Positions 33,155-46,927 of a stretch of 64,000 nucleotides of DNA are shown piece by piece. Position numbers and translations under genes: made by a program. Source of the stretch: Lumbricus terrestris. Its lineage: Eukaryota; Annelida; Clitellata; Crassiclitellata; Lumbricidae. Where the stretch lies: assembly GCA_949752735.1 (NCBI GenBank), contig OX457043.1, positions 38,876,105 to 38,940,104 on the forward strand, given 5' to 3'. Within the stretch, counting starts at the first letter, position 1. Each line of letters begins with the position of its first letter. Below the pieces are notes generated by a model that did not search any database, was not told where the DNA came from, and was given only the letters and a program-made list of their open reading frames with translations.

Positions 33155-34425
33155 TTTTTGATTTCTACTGTTTCTCTTTCTCTTTCTGTTGTCGTCACTG
33201 TCTGTCTGATGTTTCTGCTGTCGATTTCCATTCTTTGTTTCGTCAATTCTCTCAGTCCTTGATTTCTGATGTATTTCTTTCCTTTTCTTTGTCGTCACTG
33301 TCTGTATTTGTTGTTTCTGCTGTCGTTTTCCATTCTCTCTTTCGTCAATTCTCTCAGTCCTTGATTTCCTATGTTTTTCTTTCCTTTTCTTTGTGTTCGC
33401 TGTCTGTATTTGTTGTTTCTGCTGTCGTTTTCCATTCTTTCTTTCGTCAATTCTCTCAGTCCTTGATTTCTGATGTATTTCTTTCCTTTTCTTTGTCGTC
33501 ACTTTCTGTATTTGTTGTTTCTGCTGTCGATTTCCATTCTTTCTTTCGTCAATTTTCTCAGTCCTTGATTTCTATTGTTTTTCTTTCCTTTTCTTTGTGT
33601 TCGCTGTCTGTATTTGTTGTTTCTGCTGTCGATTTCCATTCTTTCTTTCGTCAATTCTCTCAGTCCTTGATTTCCTATGTATTTATTTCCTTTTCTGTGT
33701 CGTCACTGTCTGTATTTGTTGTTTCCTGCTGTCGATTTCCATTCTTTCTTTCGTCAATTCTCTCAGTCTTTGATTTCTGATGTATTTCTTTCCTTTTCTG
33801 TGTCGTCACGGTGTGTGTTTGTTGTTTCTGCTGTTGTTTTCCCACTATTTCTTTCGTCAATTCTCTCAGTCCTCGTTTTCTGCTGTATCTCTTTCTCTTT
33901 GTTAAGTCGTCACTGTCTGTCTGTAATGTCTGCTGTCGTTTTCACCACTCTTTCTTTCGTCAATTCTCTCAGTCCTTGATTTCTATTGTTTTTCTTTCCT
34001 TTTCTTTGTGTTCGCTGTCTGTATTTGTTGTTTCTGCTGTCGATTTCCATTCTTTCTTTCGTGAATTCTCTCAGTCCTTGATTTCCTATGTATTTATTTC
34101 CTTTTCTGTGTCGTCACGGTCTGTGTTTGTTGTTTCTGCTGTCGATTTCCACTCTTTCTTTCGTCAATTCTCTCAGTCCTTGATTTCTGATGTATTTCTT
34201 TCCTTTTCTTTGTCGTCACTTTCTGTATTTGTTGTTTCTGCTGTCGATTTCCATTCTTTCTTTCGTCAATTCTCTCAGTCCTTGATTTATGATTTATTTC
34301 TTTCCTTTTCTTTGTCGTTACTGTCTGTATTTGTTGTTTCTGCTGTCGATTTCCATTCTTTCTTTCGTCAATTCTCTCAGTCCTTGATTTCCGCTCTCAA
34401 TCTTTCTCTCTATCTTTCTTCGTCA

Positions 34426-34540
34426 CTCAGAATTGACGAAAGTTAGAGTGGGGACAACATCAGCAGAAGCACAGACGGACAGTGTCTGACTGTAATGTCT
34501 GCTGTTGTTTTCCCACACTTTCTTTCGTCAATTCTCTCAG
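34426..34540. repeat. foldback hairpin 16 (class D)
   Basis: Dyad at about 34482. An E hairpin follows at 2,513 bp, the full-length D-to-E spacing. Confidence 0.93.
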
Positions 34541-36938
34541 TCCTTGATTTCTGCTGTATTTCTTTCTCTTTCTGTTGTCGTCACTGTCTGTCTGATGTTT
34601 CTGCTGTTGTTTTCCCACTCTTTCTTTCGTCAATTCTCTCAGTGCTTGATTTCTGCTGTACCTCTTTCTCTTTGTTAAGTCGTCACTGTCTGTCTGATAT
34701 TTCTGCTGTCGTTTTCACCATTTTTTCTTTCGTCAGTTCTCTCAGTCCTTGATTTCTGATGTATTTCTTTCCTTTTCTTTGTCGTCACTGTCTGTATTTG
34801 TTGTTTCTGCTGTCGATTTCCAATCTTTCTTTCGTCAATTCTCTCAGTCCTTGATTTCTATTGTTTTTCTTTATTTTTCTTTGTGTTTGCTGTCTGTATT
34901 TGTTGTTTCTGCTGTCGATTTCCATTCTTTCTTTCGTCAATTCTCTCAGTCCTTGATTTCTATTGTTTTTCTTTATTTTTCTTTGTGTTTGCTGTCTGTA
35001 TTTGTTGTTTCTGCTGTCGATTTCCATTCTTTCTTTCGTCATTTCTCTCAGTCCTTGATTTCCTATGTATTTATTTCCTTTTCTGTGTCGTCACGGTCTG
35101 TGTTTGTTGTTTCTGCTGTCGATTTCCACTCTTTCTGTCGTCAATTCTCTCAGTCCTTGATTTATGATGTATTTCTTTTCTTTTCTTTGTCGTTACTGTC
35201 TGTATTTGTTGTTTCTGCTGTCGATTTCCACTCTTTCTGTCGTCAATTCTCTCAGTCCTTGATTTTCCATGTATTTCTTTTCTTTTCTTTGTGTTCGCTG
35301 TCTGTATTTGTTGTTTCTGCTGTCGTTTTCACCACTCTTTCTTTCGTCAATTCTCTCAGTCCTTGATTTTTGATGTATTTCTTTTTTTTTCTTTGCCATC
35401 ACTGTCTTCGTTTGTTGTTTCTGCTGTCGATTTCCATTCTTTCGTTCGTCAATTCTCTCAGTCCTTGATTTCCTATGTATTTCTTTCCTTTTCTGTGTCG
35501 TCACGGTCTGTGTTTGTTGTTTCTGCTGTCGTTTTCACCACTCTTTCTTTCATCAATTCTCTCAGTCTTTGATTTCTGCTGTATTTCTTTCTCTTTCTGT
35601 TGTCGTCACTGTCTGTCTGATGTTTCTGCTGTTGTTTTCCCACTCTTTCTTTCGTCAATTCTCTCAGTCCTTGATTTCTGCTGTATCTCTTTCTCTTTCT
35701 GTTGTCGTCACTGTCTGTCTGATGTTTCTGCTGTTGTTTTCCCACTCTTTCTTTCGTCAATTCTCTCAGTCCTTGATTTCTGATGTATTTCTTTCCTTTT
35801 CTTTGTCGTCACTGTCTGTATTTGTTGTTTCTGCTGTCGATTTCCATTCTTTCTTTCGTCAATTCTCTCAGTCCTTGATTTCTATTGTTTTTCTTTATTT
35901 TTCTTTGTGTTCGCTGTCTGTATTTGTTGTTTCTGCTGTCGTTTTCCATTCTCTCTTTCGTCAATTCTCTCAGTCCTTGATTTCCTATGTTTTTCTTTCC
36001 TTTTCTTTGTGTTCGCTGTCTGTATTTGTTGTTTCTGCTGTCGTTTTCCATTCTTTCTTTCGTCAATTCTCTCAGTCCTTGATTTCTGATGTATTTCTTT
36101 CCTTTTCTTTGTCGTCACTTTCTGTATTTGTTGTTTCTGCTGTCGATTTCCATTCTTTCTTTCGTCAATTTTCTCAGTCCTTGATTTCTATTGTTTTTCT
36201 TTCCTTTTCTTTGTGTTCGCTGTCTGTATTTGTTGTTTCTGCTGTCGATTTCCATTCTTTCTTTCGTCAATTCTCTCAGTCCTTGATTTCCTATGTATTT
36301 CTTTCCTTTTCTTTGTCATCACTGTCTTCGTTTGTTGTTTCTGCTGTCGATTTCCATTCTTTCTTTCGTCAATTCTCTCAGTCCTTGATTTCTGATGTAT
36401 TTTTTTCCTTTTCTGTGTCGTCACGGTTTGTGTTTGTTGTTTCTGCTGTTGTTTTCCCACTATTTCTTTCGTCAATTCTCTCAGTCCTCGTTTTCTGCTG
36501 TATCTCTTTCTCTTTGTTAAGTCGTCACTGTCTGTCTGTAATGTCTGCTGTCGTTTTCACCACTCTTTCTTTCGTCAATTCTCTCAGTCCTTGATTTCTA
36601 TTGTTTTTCTTTCCTTTTCTTTGTGTTCGCTGTCTGTATTTGTTGTTTTTGCTGTCGATTTCCATTCTTTCTTTCGTCAATTCTCTCAGTCCTTGATTTC
36701 CTATGTATTTATTTCCTTTTCTGTGTCGTCACGGTCTGTGTTTGTTGTTTCTGCTGTCGATTTCCACTCTTTCTTTCGTCAATTCTCTCAGTCCTTGATT
36801 TCTGATGTATTTCTTTCCTTTTCTTTGTCGTCACTTTCTGTATATGTGTTTTCTGCTGTCGATTTCCATTCTTTCTTTCGTCAATTCTCTCAGTCCTTGA
36901 TTTCTGCTGTCAATCTTTCTCTCTATCTTTCTTCGTCA

Positions 36939-37053
36939 CTCAGAATTGACGAAAGTTAGAGTGGGGACAACATCAGCAGAAACACAGACGGACAGTGTCT
37001 GACTGTAATGTCTGCTGTTGTTTTCCCACACTTTCTTTCGCCAATTCTCTCAG
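36939..37053. repeat. foldback hairpin 17 (class E)
   Basis: Dyad at about 36995. The right arm carries TTTCGCCAATTC. A D hairpin follows at 878 bp. Confidence 0.93.
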
Positions 37054-37816
37054 TCCTTGATTTCTGATGTATTTCTTTCTCTTTCTGTTGTCGTCACTGT
37101 CTGTCTGATGTTTCTGCTGTTGTTTTCCCACTCTTTCTTTCGTCAATTCTCTCAGTGCTTGATTTCTGCTGTACCTCTTTCTCTTTGTTAAGTCGTCACT
37201 GTCTGTCTGATATTTCTTCTGTCGTTTTCACCATTCTTTCTTTCGTCAGTTCTCTCAGTCCTTGATTTCTGATGTATTTCTTTCCTTTTCTTTGTCGTCA
37301 CTATCTGTATTTGTTGTTTCTGCTGTCGTTTTCACCTCTCTTTCTTTCGTCAATTTTCTCAGTCCTTGATTTCTGATGTATTTCTTTCCTTTTCTTTGTC
37401 GTCCCTGTCTGTATTTGTTGTTTCCTGCTGTCGATTTCCATTCTTTCTTTCGTGAATTCTCTCAGTCCTTGATTTCCTATGTATTTATTTCCTTTTCTGT
37501 GTCGTCACGGTCTGTGTTTGTTGTTTCTGCTGTCGATTTCAACTCTTTCTTCCGTCAATTCTCTCAGTCCTTGATTTCTGATGTATTTCTTTCCTTTTCT
37601 TTGTCGTCACTTTCTGTATTTGTTTTTTCTGCTGTCGATTTCAACTCTTTCTTCCGTCAATTCTCTCAGTCCTTGATTTCTGATGTATTTCTTTCCTTTT
37701 CTTTGTCGTCACTTTCTGTATATGTGTTTTCTGCTGTCGATTTCCATTCTTTCTTTCGTCAATTCTCTCAGTCCTTGATTTCCGCTCTCAATCTTTCTCT
37801 CTATCTTTCTTCGTCA

Positions 37817-37931
37817 CTCAGAATTGACGAAAGTTAGAGTGGGGACAACATCAGCAGAAGCACAGACGGACAGTGTCTGACTGTAATGTCTGCTGTTGTT
37901 TTCCCACACTTTCTTTCGTCAATTCTCTCAG
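37817..37931. repeat. foldback hairpin 18 (class D)
   Basis: Dyad at about 37873. Followed by C at 2,003 bp, the short D-to-C path. Confidence 0.93.
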
Positions 37932-39819
37932 TCCTTGATTTCTGCTGTATTTCTTTCTCTTTCTGTTGTCGTCACTGTCTGTCTGATGTTTCTGCTGTTG
38001 TTTTCCCACTCTTTCTTTCGTCAATTCTCTCAGTGCTTGATTTCTGCTGTACCTCTTTCTCTTTGTTAAGTCGTCACTGTCTGTCTGATATTTCTGCTGT
38101 CGTTTTCACCATTTTTTCTTTCGTCAGTTCTCTCAGTCCTTGATTTCTGATGTATTTCTTTCCTTTTCTTTGTCGTCACTGTCTGTATTTGTTGTTTCTG
38201 CTGTCGATTTCCAATCTTTCTTTCGTCAATTCTCTCAGTCCTTGATTTCTATTGTTTTTCTTTATTTTTCTTTGTGTTTGCTGTCTGTATTTGTTGTTTC
38301 TGCTGTCGATTTCCATTCTTTCTTTCGTCAATTCTCTCAGTCCTTGATTTCTATTGTTTTTCTTTATTTTTCTTTGTGTTTGCTGTCTGTATTTGTTGTT
38401 TCTGCTGTCGATTTCCATTCTTTCTTTCGTCATTTCTCTCAGTCCTTGATTTCCTATGTATTTATTTCCTTTTCTGTGTCGTCACGGTCTGTGTTTGTTG
38501 TTTCTGCTGTCGATTTCCACTCTTTCTGTCGTCAATTCTCTCAGTCCTTGATTTATGATGTATTTCTTTTCTTTTCTTTGTCGTTACTGTCTGTATTTGT
38601 TGTTTCTGCTGTCGATTTCCACTCTTTCTGTCGTCAATTCTCTCAGTCCTTGATTTTCCATGTATTTCTTTTCTTTTCTTTGTGTTCGCTGTCTGTATTT
38701 GTTGTTTCTGCTGTCGTTTTCACCACTCTTTCTTTCGTCAATTCTCTCAGTCCTTGATTTTTGATGTATTTCTTTTTTTTTCTTTGCCATCACTGTCTTC
38801 GTTTGTTGTTTCTGCTGTCGATTTCCATTCTTTCGTTCGTCAATTCTCTCAGTCCTTGATTTCCTATGTATTTCTTTCCTTTTCTGTGTCGTCACGGTCT
38901 GTGTTTGTTGTTTCTGCTGTCGTTTTCACCACTCTTTCTTTCATCAATTCTCTCAGTCTTTGATTTCTGCTGTATTTCTTTCTCTTTCTGTTGTCGTCAC
39001 TGTCTGTCTGATGTTTCTGCTGTTGTTTTCCCACTCTTTCTTTCGTCAATTCTCTCAGTCCTTGATTTCTGCTGTATCTCTTTCTCTTTCTGTTGTCGTC
39101 ACTGTCTGTCTGATGTTTCTGCTGTTGTTTTCCCACTCTTTCTTTCGTCAATTCTCTCAGTCCTTGATTTCTGATGTATTTCTTTCCTTTTCTTTGTCGT
39201 CACTGTCTGTATTTGTTGTTTCTGCTGTCGATTTCCATTCTTTCTTTCGTCAATTCTCTCAGTCCTTGATTTCTATTGTTTTTCTTTATTTTTCTTTGTG
39301 TTCGCTGTCTGTATTTGTTGTTTCTGCTGTCGTTTTCCATTCTCTCTTTCGTCAATTCTCTCAGTCCTTGATTTCCTATGTTTTTCTTTCCTTTTCTTTG
39401 TGTTCGCTGTCTGTATTTGTTGTTTCTGCTGTCGTTTTCCATTCTTTCTTTCGTCAATTCTCTCAGTCCTTGATTTCTGATGTATTTCTTTCCTTTTCTT
39501 TGTCGTCACTTTCTGTATTTGTTGTTTCTGCTGTCGATTTCCATTCTTTCTTTCGTCAATTCTCTCAGTCCTTGATTTATGATGTATTTCTTTTCTTTTC
39601 TTTGTCGTCACTTTCTGTATTTGTTGTTTCTGCTGTCGTTTTCACCATTCTTTCTTTCGTCAATTCTCTCAGTCCTTGATTTATGATGTATTTCTTTTCT
39701 TTTCTTTGTCGTCACTTTCTGTATTTGTTGTTTCTGCTGTCGATTTCCATTCTCACTTTCGTCAATTCTCTCAGTCCTTGATTTCTGCTGTCAATCTTTC
39801 TCTCTATCTTTCTTCGTCA

Positions 39820-39934
39820 CTCAGAACTGACGAAACTTAGAGTGGGGACAACATCAGCAGAAACACAGACGAACAGTGTCTGACTGTAATGTCTGCTGTT
39901 GTTTTCCCACACTTTCTTTCGTCAATTCTCTCAG
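39820..39934. repeat. foldback hairpin 19 (class C)
   Basis: Dyad at about 39876. The next A is 2,318 bp on. Confidence 0.93.
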
Positions 39935-42137
39935 TCCTTGAGTTCTGCTGTATTTCTTTCTCTTTCTGTTGTCGTCACTGTCTGTCTGATGTTTCTGCTG
40001 TTGTTTTCCCACTCTTTCTTTCGTCAATTCTCTCAGTGCTTGATTTCTGCTGTACCACTTTCTCTTTGTTAAGTCGTCACTGTCTGTCTGATATTTCTGC
40101 TGTCGTTTTCACCATTCTTTCTTTCGTCAATTCTCTGAGTCCTCGTTTTCTGCTGTATCTCTTTCTCTTTGTTAAGTCTTCACTGTCTGTCTGATATTTC
40201 TGCTGTCGTTTTCACCATTCTTTCTTTCGTCAATTCTCTCAGTCCTTTATTTCTGATGTATTTCTTTCCTTTTCTTTGTCGTCACTGTCTGTATTTGTTG
40301 TTTCTGCTGTCGATTTCCATTCTTTCTTTCGTCAGTTCTCTCAGTCCTTGATTTCTGATGTATTTCTTTCCTTTTCTTTGTCGTCACTGTCTGTATTTGT
40401 TGTTTCTGCTGTCGATTTCCATTCTTTCTTTCGTCAATTCTCTCAGTCCTTGATTTCTATTGTTTTTCTTTATTTTTCTTTGTGTTCGCTGTCTGTATTT
40501 GTTGTTTCTGCTGTCGATTTCCATTCTTTCTTTCGTCAATTCTCTCAGTCCTTGATTTCCTATGTATTTATTTCCTTTTCTGTGTCGTCACGGTCTGTGT
40601 TTGTTGTTTCTGCTGTCGATTTCCACTCTTTCTTTCGTCAATTCTCTCAGTCCTTGATTTCTGATGTATTTCTTTTCTTTTCTTTGTCGTCACTTTCTGT
40701 ATTTGTTGTTTCTGCTGTCGATTTCCATTCTTTCTTTCGTCAATTCTCTCAGTCCTTGATTTCTGATGTATTTCTTTCCTTTTCTTTGTCGTCACTGTCT
40801 GTATTTGTTGTTTCTGCTCTTGATTTCCATTCTTTCTTTCATCAATTCTCTCAGTCCTTGATTTCTGATGTATTTCTTTCCTTTTCTTTGTCGTCACTGT
40901 CTGTATTTGTTGTCTCTGCTGTCGTTTTCACCACTCTTTCTTTCGTCAATTCTCTCAGTCCTTGATTTCTGATGTATTTCTTTCCTTTTCTTTGTCGTCA
41001 CTTTCTGTATTTGTTGTCTCTGCTGTCGATTTCCATTCTTTCTTTCGTCAATTCTCTCAGTCCTTGATTTCTGATGTATATATTTCTTTCCTTTTCTTCG
41101 TCGCCGCTGTCTGTATTTGTTGTTTCTGCTGTCGATTTCCATTCTTTCTTTCGTCAATTCTCTCAGTCCTTGATTTCTGATGTATTTCTTTCCTTTTCTT
41201 TGTCGTCTCTGTCTGTATTTGTTGTACCTGCTGTCGATTTCCATTCTTTCTTTCGTCAATTCTCTCAGTCCTTGATTTCTGATGTATTTCTTATCTTTTC
41301 TTTGTCGTCACGGTCTGTGATTGTTGTTTCTGCTGTCGTTTTCACCACTCTTTCTTTCGTCAATTCTCTCAGTTCTTGATTTCTGATGTATTTCTAATCT
41401 TTTCTTTGTCGTCACGGTATGTGTTTGTTGTTTCTGCTGTCGTTTTCACCACTCTTTCTTTCGTCAATTCTCTCAGTCCTTGTCTTGTGCTGCATTTCTT
41501 TCTCTTTCTTATGTCGTCACTTTCTGTCTATGTTTCTGCTGTCGTTTTCACCACTCTTTCTTTCGACAATTCTCTCAGTCCTTGATTTCCCATGTATTTC
41601 TTATCTTTTCTTTGTCGTCACGGTCTGTGTTTGTTGTTTCTGCTGTCGTTTTCACCACTCTTTCTTTCGTCAATTCTCTCAGTTCTTGATTTTTGATGTA
41701 TTTCTTTCCTTTTCTTTGTCATCACTGTCTTTGTTTGTTGTTTCTGCTGTCGATTTCCATTCTTTCGTTCGTCAATTCTCTCAGTCCTTGATTTCCTATG
41801 TATTTCTTTCCTTTTCTGTGTCGTCACGGTCTGTGTTTGTTGTTTCTGCTGTCCTTTTCACAACTCTTTCTTTCGTCAATTCTCTCAGTCCTTGTCTTGT
41901 GCTGCATTTCTTTCTCTTTCTTATGTCGTCACTTTCTGTCTATGTTTCTGCTGTCGTTTTCACCACTCTTTCTTTCGTCAATTTTCTCAGTCCTTGATTT
42001 CTATTGTTTTTCTTTCCTTTTCTTTGTCGTCACTGTCTGTATTTGTTGTTTCTGCTGTCGATTTCCATTCTTTCGTTCGTCAATTCTCTCAGTCTTTGAT
42101 TTTTGCTGTCAAGCTTTCTCTCTATCTTTCTTCGTCA

Positions 42138-42252
42138 CTCAGAATTGACGAAAGTTAGAGTGGGGACAACATCAGCAGAAACACAGACGGACAGTGTCTG
42201 TCTGTAATGTCTGCTGTTGTTTTCCCACACTTTCTTTCGTCAATTCTCTCAG
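42138..42252. repeat. foldback hairpin 20 (class A)
   Basis: Dyad at about 42194. Opens the longest unit. D follows at 1,386 bp. Confidence 0.93.
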
Positions 42253-43523
42253 TTTTTGATTTCTACTGTTTCTCTTTCTCTTTCTGTTGTCGTCACTGTC
42301 TGTCTGATGTTTCTGCTGTCGATTTCCATTCTTTGTTTCGTCAATTCTCTCAGTCCTTGATTTCTGATGTATTTCTTTCCTTTTCTTTGTCGTCACTGTC
42401 TGTATTTATTGTTTCTGCTGTCGTTTTCCATTCTCTCTTTCGTCAATTCTCTCAGTCCTTGATTTCCTATGTTTTTCTTTCCTTTTCTTTGTGTTCGCTG
42501 TCTGTATTTGTTGTTTCTGCTGTCGTTTTCCATTCTTTCTTTCGTCAATTCTCTCAGTCCTTGATTTCTGATGTATTTCTTTCCTTTTCTTTGTCGTCAC
42601 TTTCTGTATTTGTTGTTTCTGCTGTCGATTTCCATTCTTTCTTTCGTCAATTTTCTCAGTCCTTGATTTCTATTGTTTTTCTTTCCTTTTCTTTGTGTTC
42701 GCTGTCTGTATTTGTTGTTTCTGCTGTCGATTTCCATTCTTTCTTTCGTCAATTCTCTCAGTCCTTGATTTCCTATGTATTTATTTCCTTTTCTGTGTCG
42801 TCACTGTCTGTATTTGTTGTTTCCTGCTGTCGATTTCCATTCTTTCTTTCGTCAATTCTCTCAGTCTTTGATTTCTGATGTATTTCTTTCCTTTTCTGTG
42901 TCGTCACGGTGTGTGTTTGTTGTTTCTGCTGTTGTTTTCCCACTATTTCTTTCGTCAATTCTCTCAGTCCTCGTTTTCTGCTGTATCTCTTTCTCTTTGT
43001 TAAGTCGTCACTGTCTGTCTGTAATGTCTGCTGTCGTTTTCACCACTCTTTCTTTCGTCAATTCTCTCAGTCCTTGATTTCTATTGCTTTTCTTTCCTTT
43101 TCTTTGTGTTCGCTGTCTGTATTTGTTGTTTCTGCTGTCGATTTCCATTCTTTCTTTCGTGAATTCTCTCAGTCCTTGATTTCCTATGTATTTATTTCCT
43201 TTTCTGTGTCGTCACGGTCTGTGTTTGTTGTTTCTGCTGTCGATTTCCACTCTTTCTTTCGTCAATTCTCTCAGTCCTTGATTTCTGATGTATTTCTTTC
43301 CTTTTCTTTGTCGTCACTTTCTGTATTTGTTGTTTCTGCTGTCGATTTCCATTCTTTCTTTCGTCAATTCTCTCAGTCCTTGATTTATGATTTATTTCTT
43401 TCCTTTTCTTTGTCGTTACTGTCTGTATTTGTTGTTTCTGCTGTCGATTTCCATTCTTTCTTTCGTCAATTCTCTCAGTCCTTGATTTCCGCTCTCAATC
43501 TTTCTCTCTATCTTTCTTCGTCA

Positions 43524-43638
43524 CTCAGAATTGACGAAAGTTAGAGTGGGGACAACATCAGCAGAAGCACAGACGGACAGTGTCTGACTGTAATGTCTGC
43601 TGTTGTTTTCCCACACTTTCTTTCGTCAATTCTCTCAG
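43524..43638. repeat. foldback hairpin 21 (class D)
   Basis: Dyad at about 43580. First of three D copies spaced 3,289 bp apart. E follows at 2,411 bp, one monomer short. Confidence 0.93.
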
Positions 43639-45934
43639 TCCTTGATTTCTGCTGTATTTCTTTCTCTTTCTGTTGTCGTCACTGTCTGTCTGATGTTTCT
43701 GCTGTTGTTTTCCCACTCTTTCTTTCGTCAATTCTCTCAGTGCTTGATTTCTGCTGTACCTCTTTCTCTTTGTTAAGTCGTCACTGTCTGTCTGATATTT
43801 CTGCTGTCGTTTTCACCATTTTTTCTTTCGTCAGTTCTCTCAGTCCTTGATTTCTGATGTATTTCTTTCCTTTTCTTTGTCGTCACTGTCTGTATTTGTT
43901 GTTTCTGCTGTCGATTTCCAATCTTTCTTTCGTCAATTCTCTCAGTCCTTGATTTCTATTGTTTTTCTTTATTTTTCTTTGTGTTTGCTGTCTGTATTTG
44001 TTGTTTCTGCTGTCGATTTCCATTCTTTCTTTCGTCAATTCTCTCAGTCCTTGATTTCTATTGTTTTTCTTTATTTTTCTTTGTGTTTGCTGTCTGTATT
44101 TGTTGTTTCTGCTGTCGATTTCCATTCTTTCTTTCGTCATTTCTCTCAGTCCTTGATTTCCTATGTATTTATTTCCTTTTCTGTGTCGTCACGGTCTGTG
44201 TTTGTTGTTTCTGCTGTCGATTTCCACTCTTTCTGTCGTCAATTCTCTCAGTCCTTGATTTATGATGTATTTCTTTTCTTTTCTTTGTCGTTACTGTCTG
44301 TATTTGTTGTTTCTGCTGTCGATTTCCACTCTTTCTGTCGTCAATTCTCTCAGTCCTTGATTTTCCATGTATTTCTTTTCTTTTCTTTGTGTTCGCTGTC
44401 TGTATTTGTTGTTTCTGCTGTCGTTTTCACCACTCTTTCTTTCGTCAATTCTCTCAGTCCTTGATTTTTGATGTATTTCTTTTTTTTTCTTTGCCATCAC
44501 TGTCTTCGTTTGTTGTTTCTGCTGTCGATTTCCATTCTTTCGTTCGTCAATTCTCTCAGTCCTTGATTTCCTATGTATTTCTTTCCTTTTCTGTGTCGTC
44601 ACGGTCTGTGTTTGTTGTTTCTGCTGTCGTTTTCACCACTCTTTCTTTCATCAATTCTCTCAGTCTTTGATTTCTGCTGTATTTCTTTCTCTTTCTGTTG
44701 TCGTCACTGTCTGTCTGATGTTTCTGCTGTTGTTTTCCCACTCTTTCTTTCGTCAATTCTCTCAGTCCTTGATTTCTGCTGTATCTCTTTCTCTTTCTGT
44801 TGTCGTCACTGTCTGTCTGATGTTTCTGCTGTTGTTTTCCCACTCTTTCTTTCGTCAATTCTCTCAGTCCTTGATTTCTGATGTATTTCTTTCCTTTTCT
44901 TTGTCGTCACTGTCTGTATTTGTTGTTTCTGCTGTCGATTTCCATTCTTTCTTTCGTCAATTCTCTCAGTCCTTGATTTCTATTGTTTTTCTTTATTTTT
45001 CTTTGTGTTCGCTGTCTGTATTTGTTGTTTCTGCTGTCGTTTTCCATTCTCTCTTTCGTCAATTCTCTCAGTCCTTGATTTCTTATGTTTTTCTTTCCTT
45101 TTCTTTGTGTTCGCTGTCTGTATTTGTTGTTTCTGCTGTCGTTTTCCATTCTTTCTTTCGTCAATTCTCTCAGTCCTTGATTTCTGATGTATTTCTTTCC
45201 TTTTCTTTGTCGTCACTTTCTGTATTTGTTGTTTCTGCTGTCGATTTCCATTCTTTCTTTCGTCAATTTTCTCAGTCCTTGATTTCTATTGTTTTTCTTT
45301 CCTTTTCTTTGTGTTCGCTGTCTGTATTTGTTGTTTCTGCTGTCGATTTCCATTCTTTCTTTCGTCAATTCTCTCAGTCCTTGATTTCCTATGTATTTCT
45401 TTCCTTTTCTTTGTCATCACTGTCTTCGTTTGTTGTTTCTGCTGTCGATTTCCATTCTTTCTTTCGTCAATTCTCTCAGTCCTTGATTTCTGATGTATTT
45501 TTTTCCTTTTCTGTGTCGTCACGGTTTGTGTTTGTTGTTTCTGCTGTTGTTTTCCCACTATTTCTTTCGTCAATTCTCTCAGTCCTCGTTTTCTGCTGTA
45601 TCTCTTTCTCTTTGTTAAGTCGTCACTGTCTGTCTGTAATGTCTGCTGTCGTTTTCACCACTCTTTCTTTCGTCAATTCTCTCAGTCCTTGATTTCTATT
45701 GTTTTTCTTTCCTTTTCTTTGTGTTCGCTGTCTGTATTTGTTGTTTTTGCTGTCGATTTCCACTCTTTCTTTCGTCAATTCTCTCAGTCCTTGATTTCTG
45801 ATGTATTTCTTTCCTTTTCTTTGTCGTCACTTTCTGTATATGTGTTTTCTGCTGTCGATTTCCATTCTTTCTTTCGTCAATTCTCTCAGTCCTTGATTTC
45901 TGCTGTCAATCTTTCTCTCTATCTTTCTTCGTCA

Positions 45935-46049
45935 CTCAGAATTGACGAAAGTTAGAGTGGGGACAACATCAGCAGAAACACAGACGGACAGTGTCTGACT
46001 GTAATGTCTGCTGTTGTTTTCCCACACTTTCTTTCGCCAATTCTCTCAG
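45935..46049. repeat. foldback hairpin 22 (class E)
   Basis: Dyad at about 45991. D follows at 878 bp. Confidence 0.93.
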
Positions 46050-46812
46050 TCCTTGATTTCTGATGTATTTCTTTCTCTTTCTGTTGTCGTCACTGTCTGT
46101 CTGATGTTTCTGCTGTTGTTTTCCCACTCTTTCTTTCGTCAATTCTCTCAGTGCTTGATTTCTGCTGTACCTCTTTCTCTTTGTTAAGTCGTCACTGTCT
46201 GTCTGATATTTCTTCTGTCGTTTTCACCATTCTTTCTTTCGTCAGTTCTCTCAGTCCTTGATTTCTGATGTATTTCTTTCCTTTTCTTTGTCGTCACTAT
46301 CTGTATTTGTTGTTTCTGCTGTCGTTTTCACCTCTCTTTCTTTCGTCAATTTTCTCAGTCCTTGATTTCTGATGTATTTCTTTCCTTTTCTTTGTCGTCC
46401 CTGTCTGTATTTGTTGTTTCCTGCTGTCGATTTCCATTCTTTCTTTCGTGAATTCTCTCAGTCCTTGATTTCCTATGTATTTATTTCCTTTTCTGTGTCG
46501 TCACGGTCTGTGTTTGTTGTTTCTGCTGTCGATTTCAACTCTTTCTTCCGTCAATTCTCTCAGTCCTTGATTTCTGATGTATTTCTTTCCTTTTCTTTGT
46601 CGTCACTTTCTGTATTTGTTTTTTCTGCTGTCGATTTCAACTCTTTCTTCCGTCAATTCTCTCAGTCCTTGATTTCTGATGTATTTCTTTCCTTTTCTTT
46701 GTCGTCACTTTCTGTATATGTGTTTTCTGCTGTCGATTTCCATTCTTTCTTTCGTCAATTCTCTCAGTCCTTGATTTCCGCTCTCAATCTTTCTCTCTAT
46801 CTTTCTTCGTCA

Positions 46813-46927
46813 CTCAGAATTGACGAAAGTTAGAGTGGGGACAACATCAGCAGAAGCACAGACGGACAGTGTCTGACTGTAATGTCTGCTGTTGTTTTCC
46901 CACACTTTCTTTCGTCAATTCTCTCAG
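46813..46927. repeat. foldback hairpin 23 (class D)
   Basis: Dyad at about 46869. The right arm leads straight into a GTGCTTG monomer, so the usual first monomer after a D hairpin is deleted here. Confidence 0.93.

Larger units (their letters stand above)
33040..42137 (+). repeat. higher-order unit 5, hairpin order A-D-E-D-C
   Basis: The unit is 9,098 bp, with hairpins at 33040 (A), 34426 (D), 36939 (E), 37817 (D) and 39820 (C). From about 36.9 kb onward it is copied in unit 6 and the start of unit 7 at a constant offset of 12,285 bp. Confidence 0.85.
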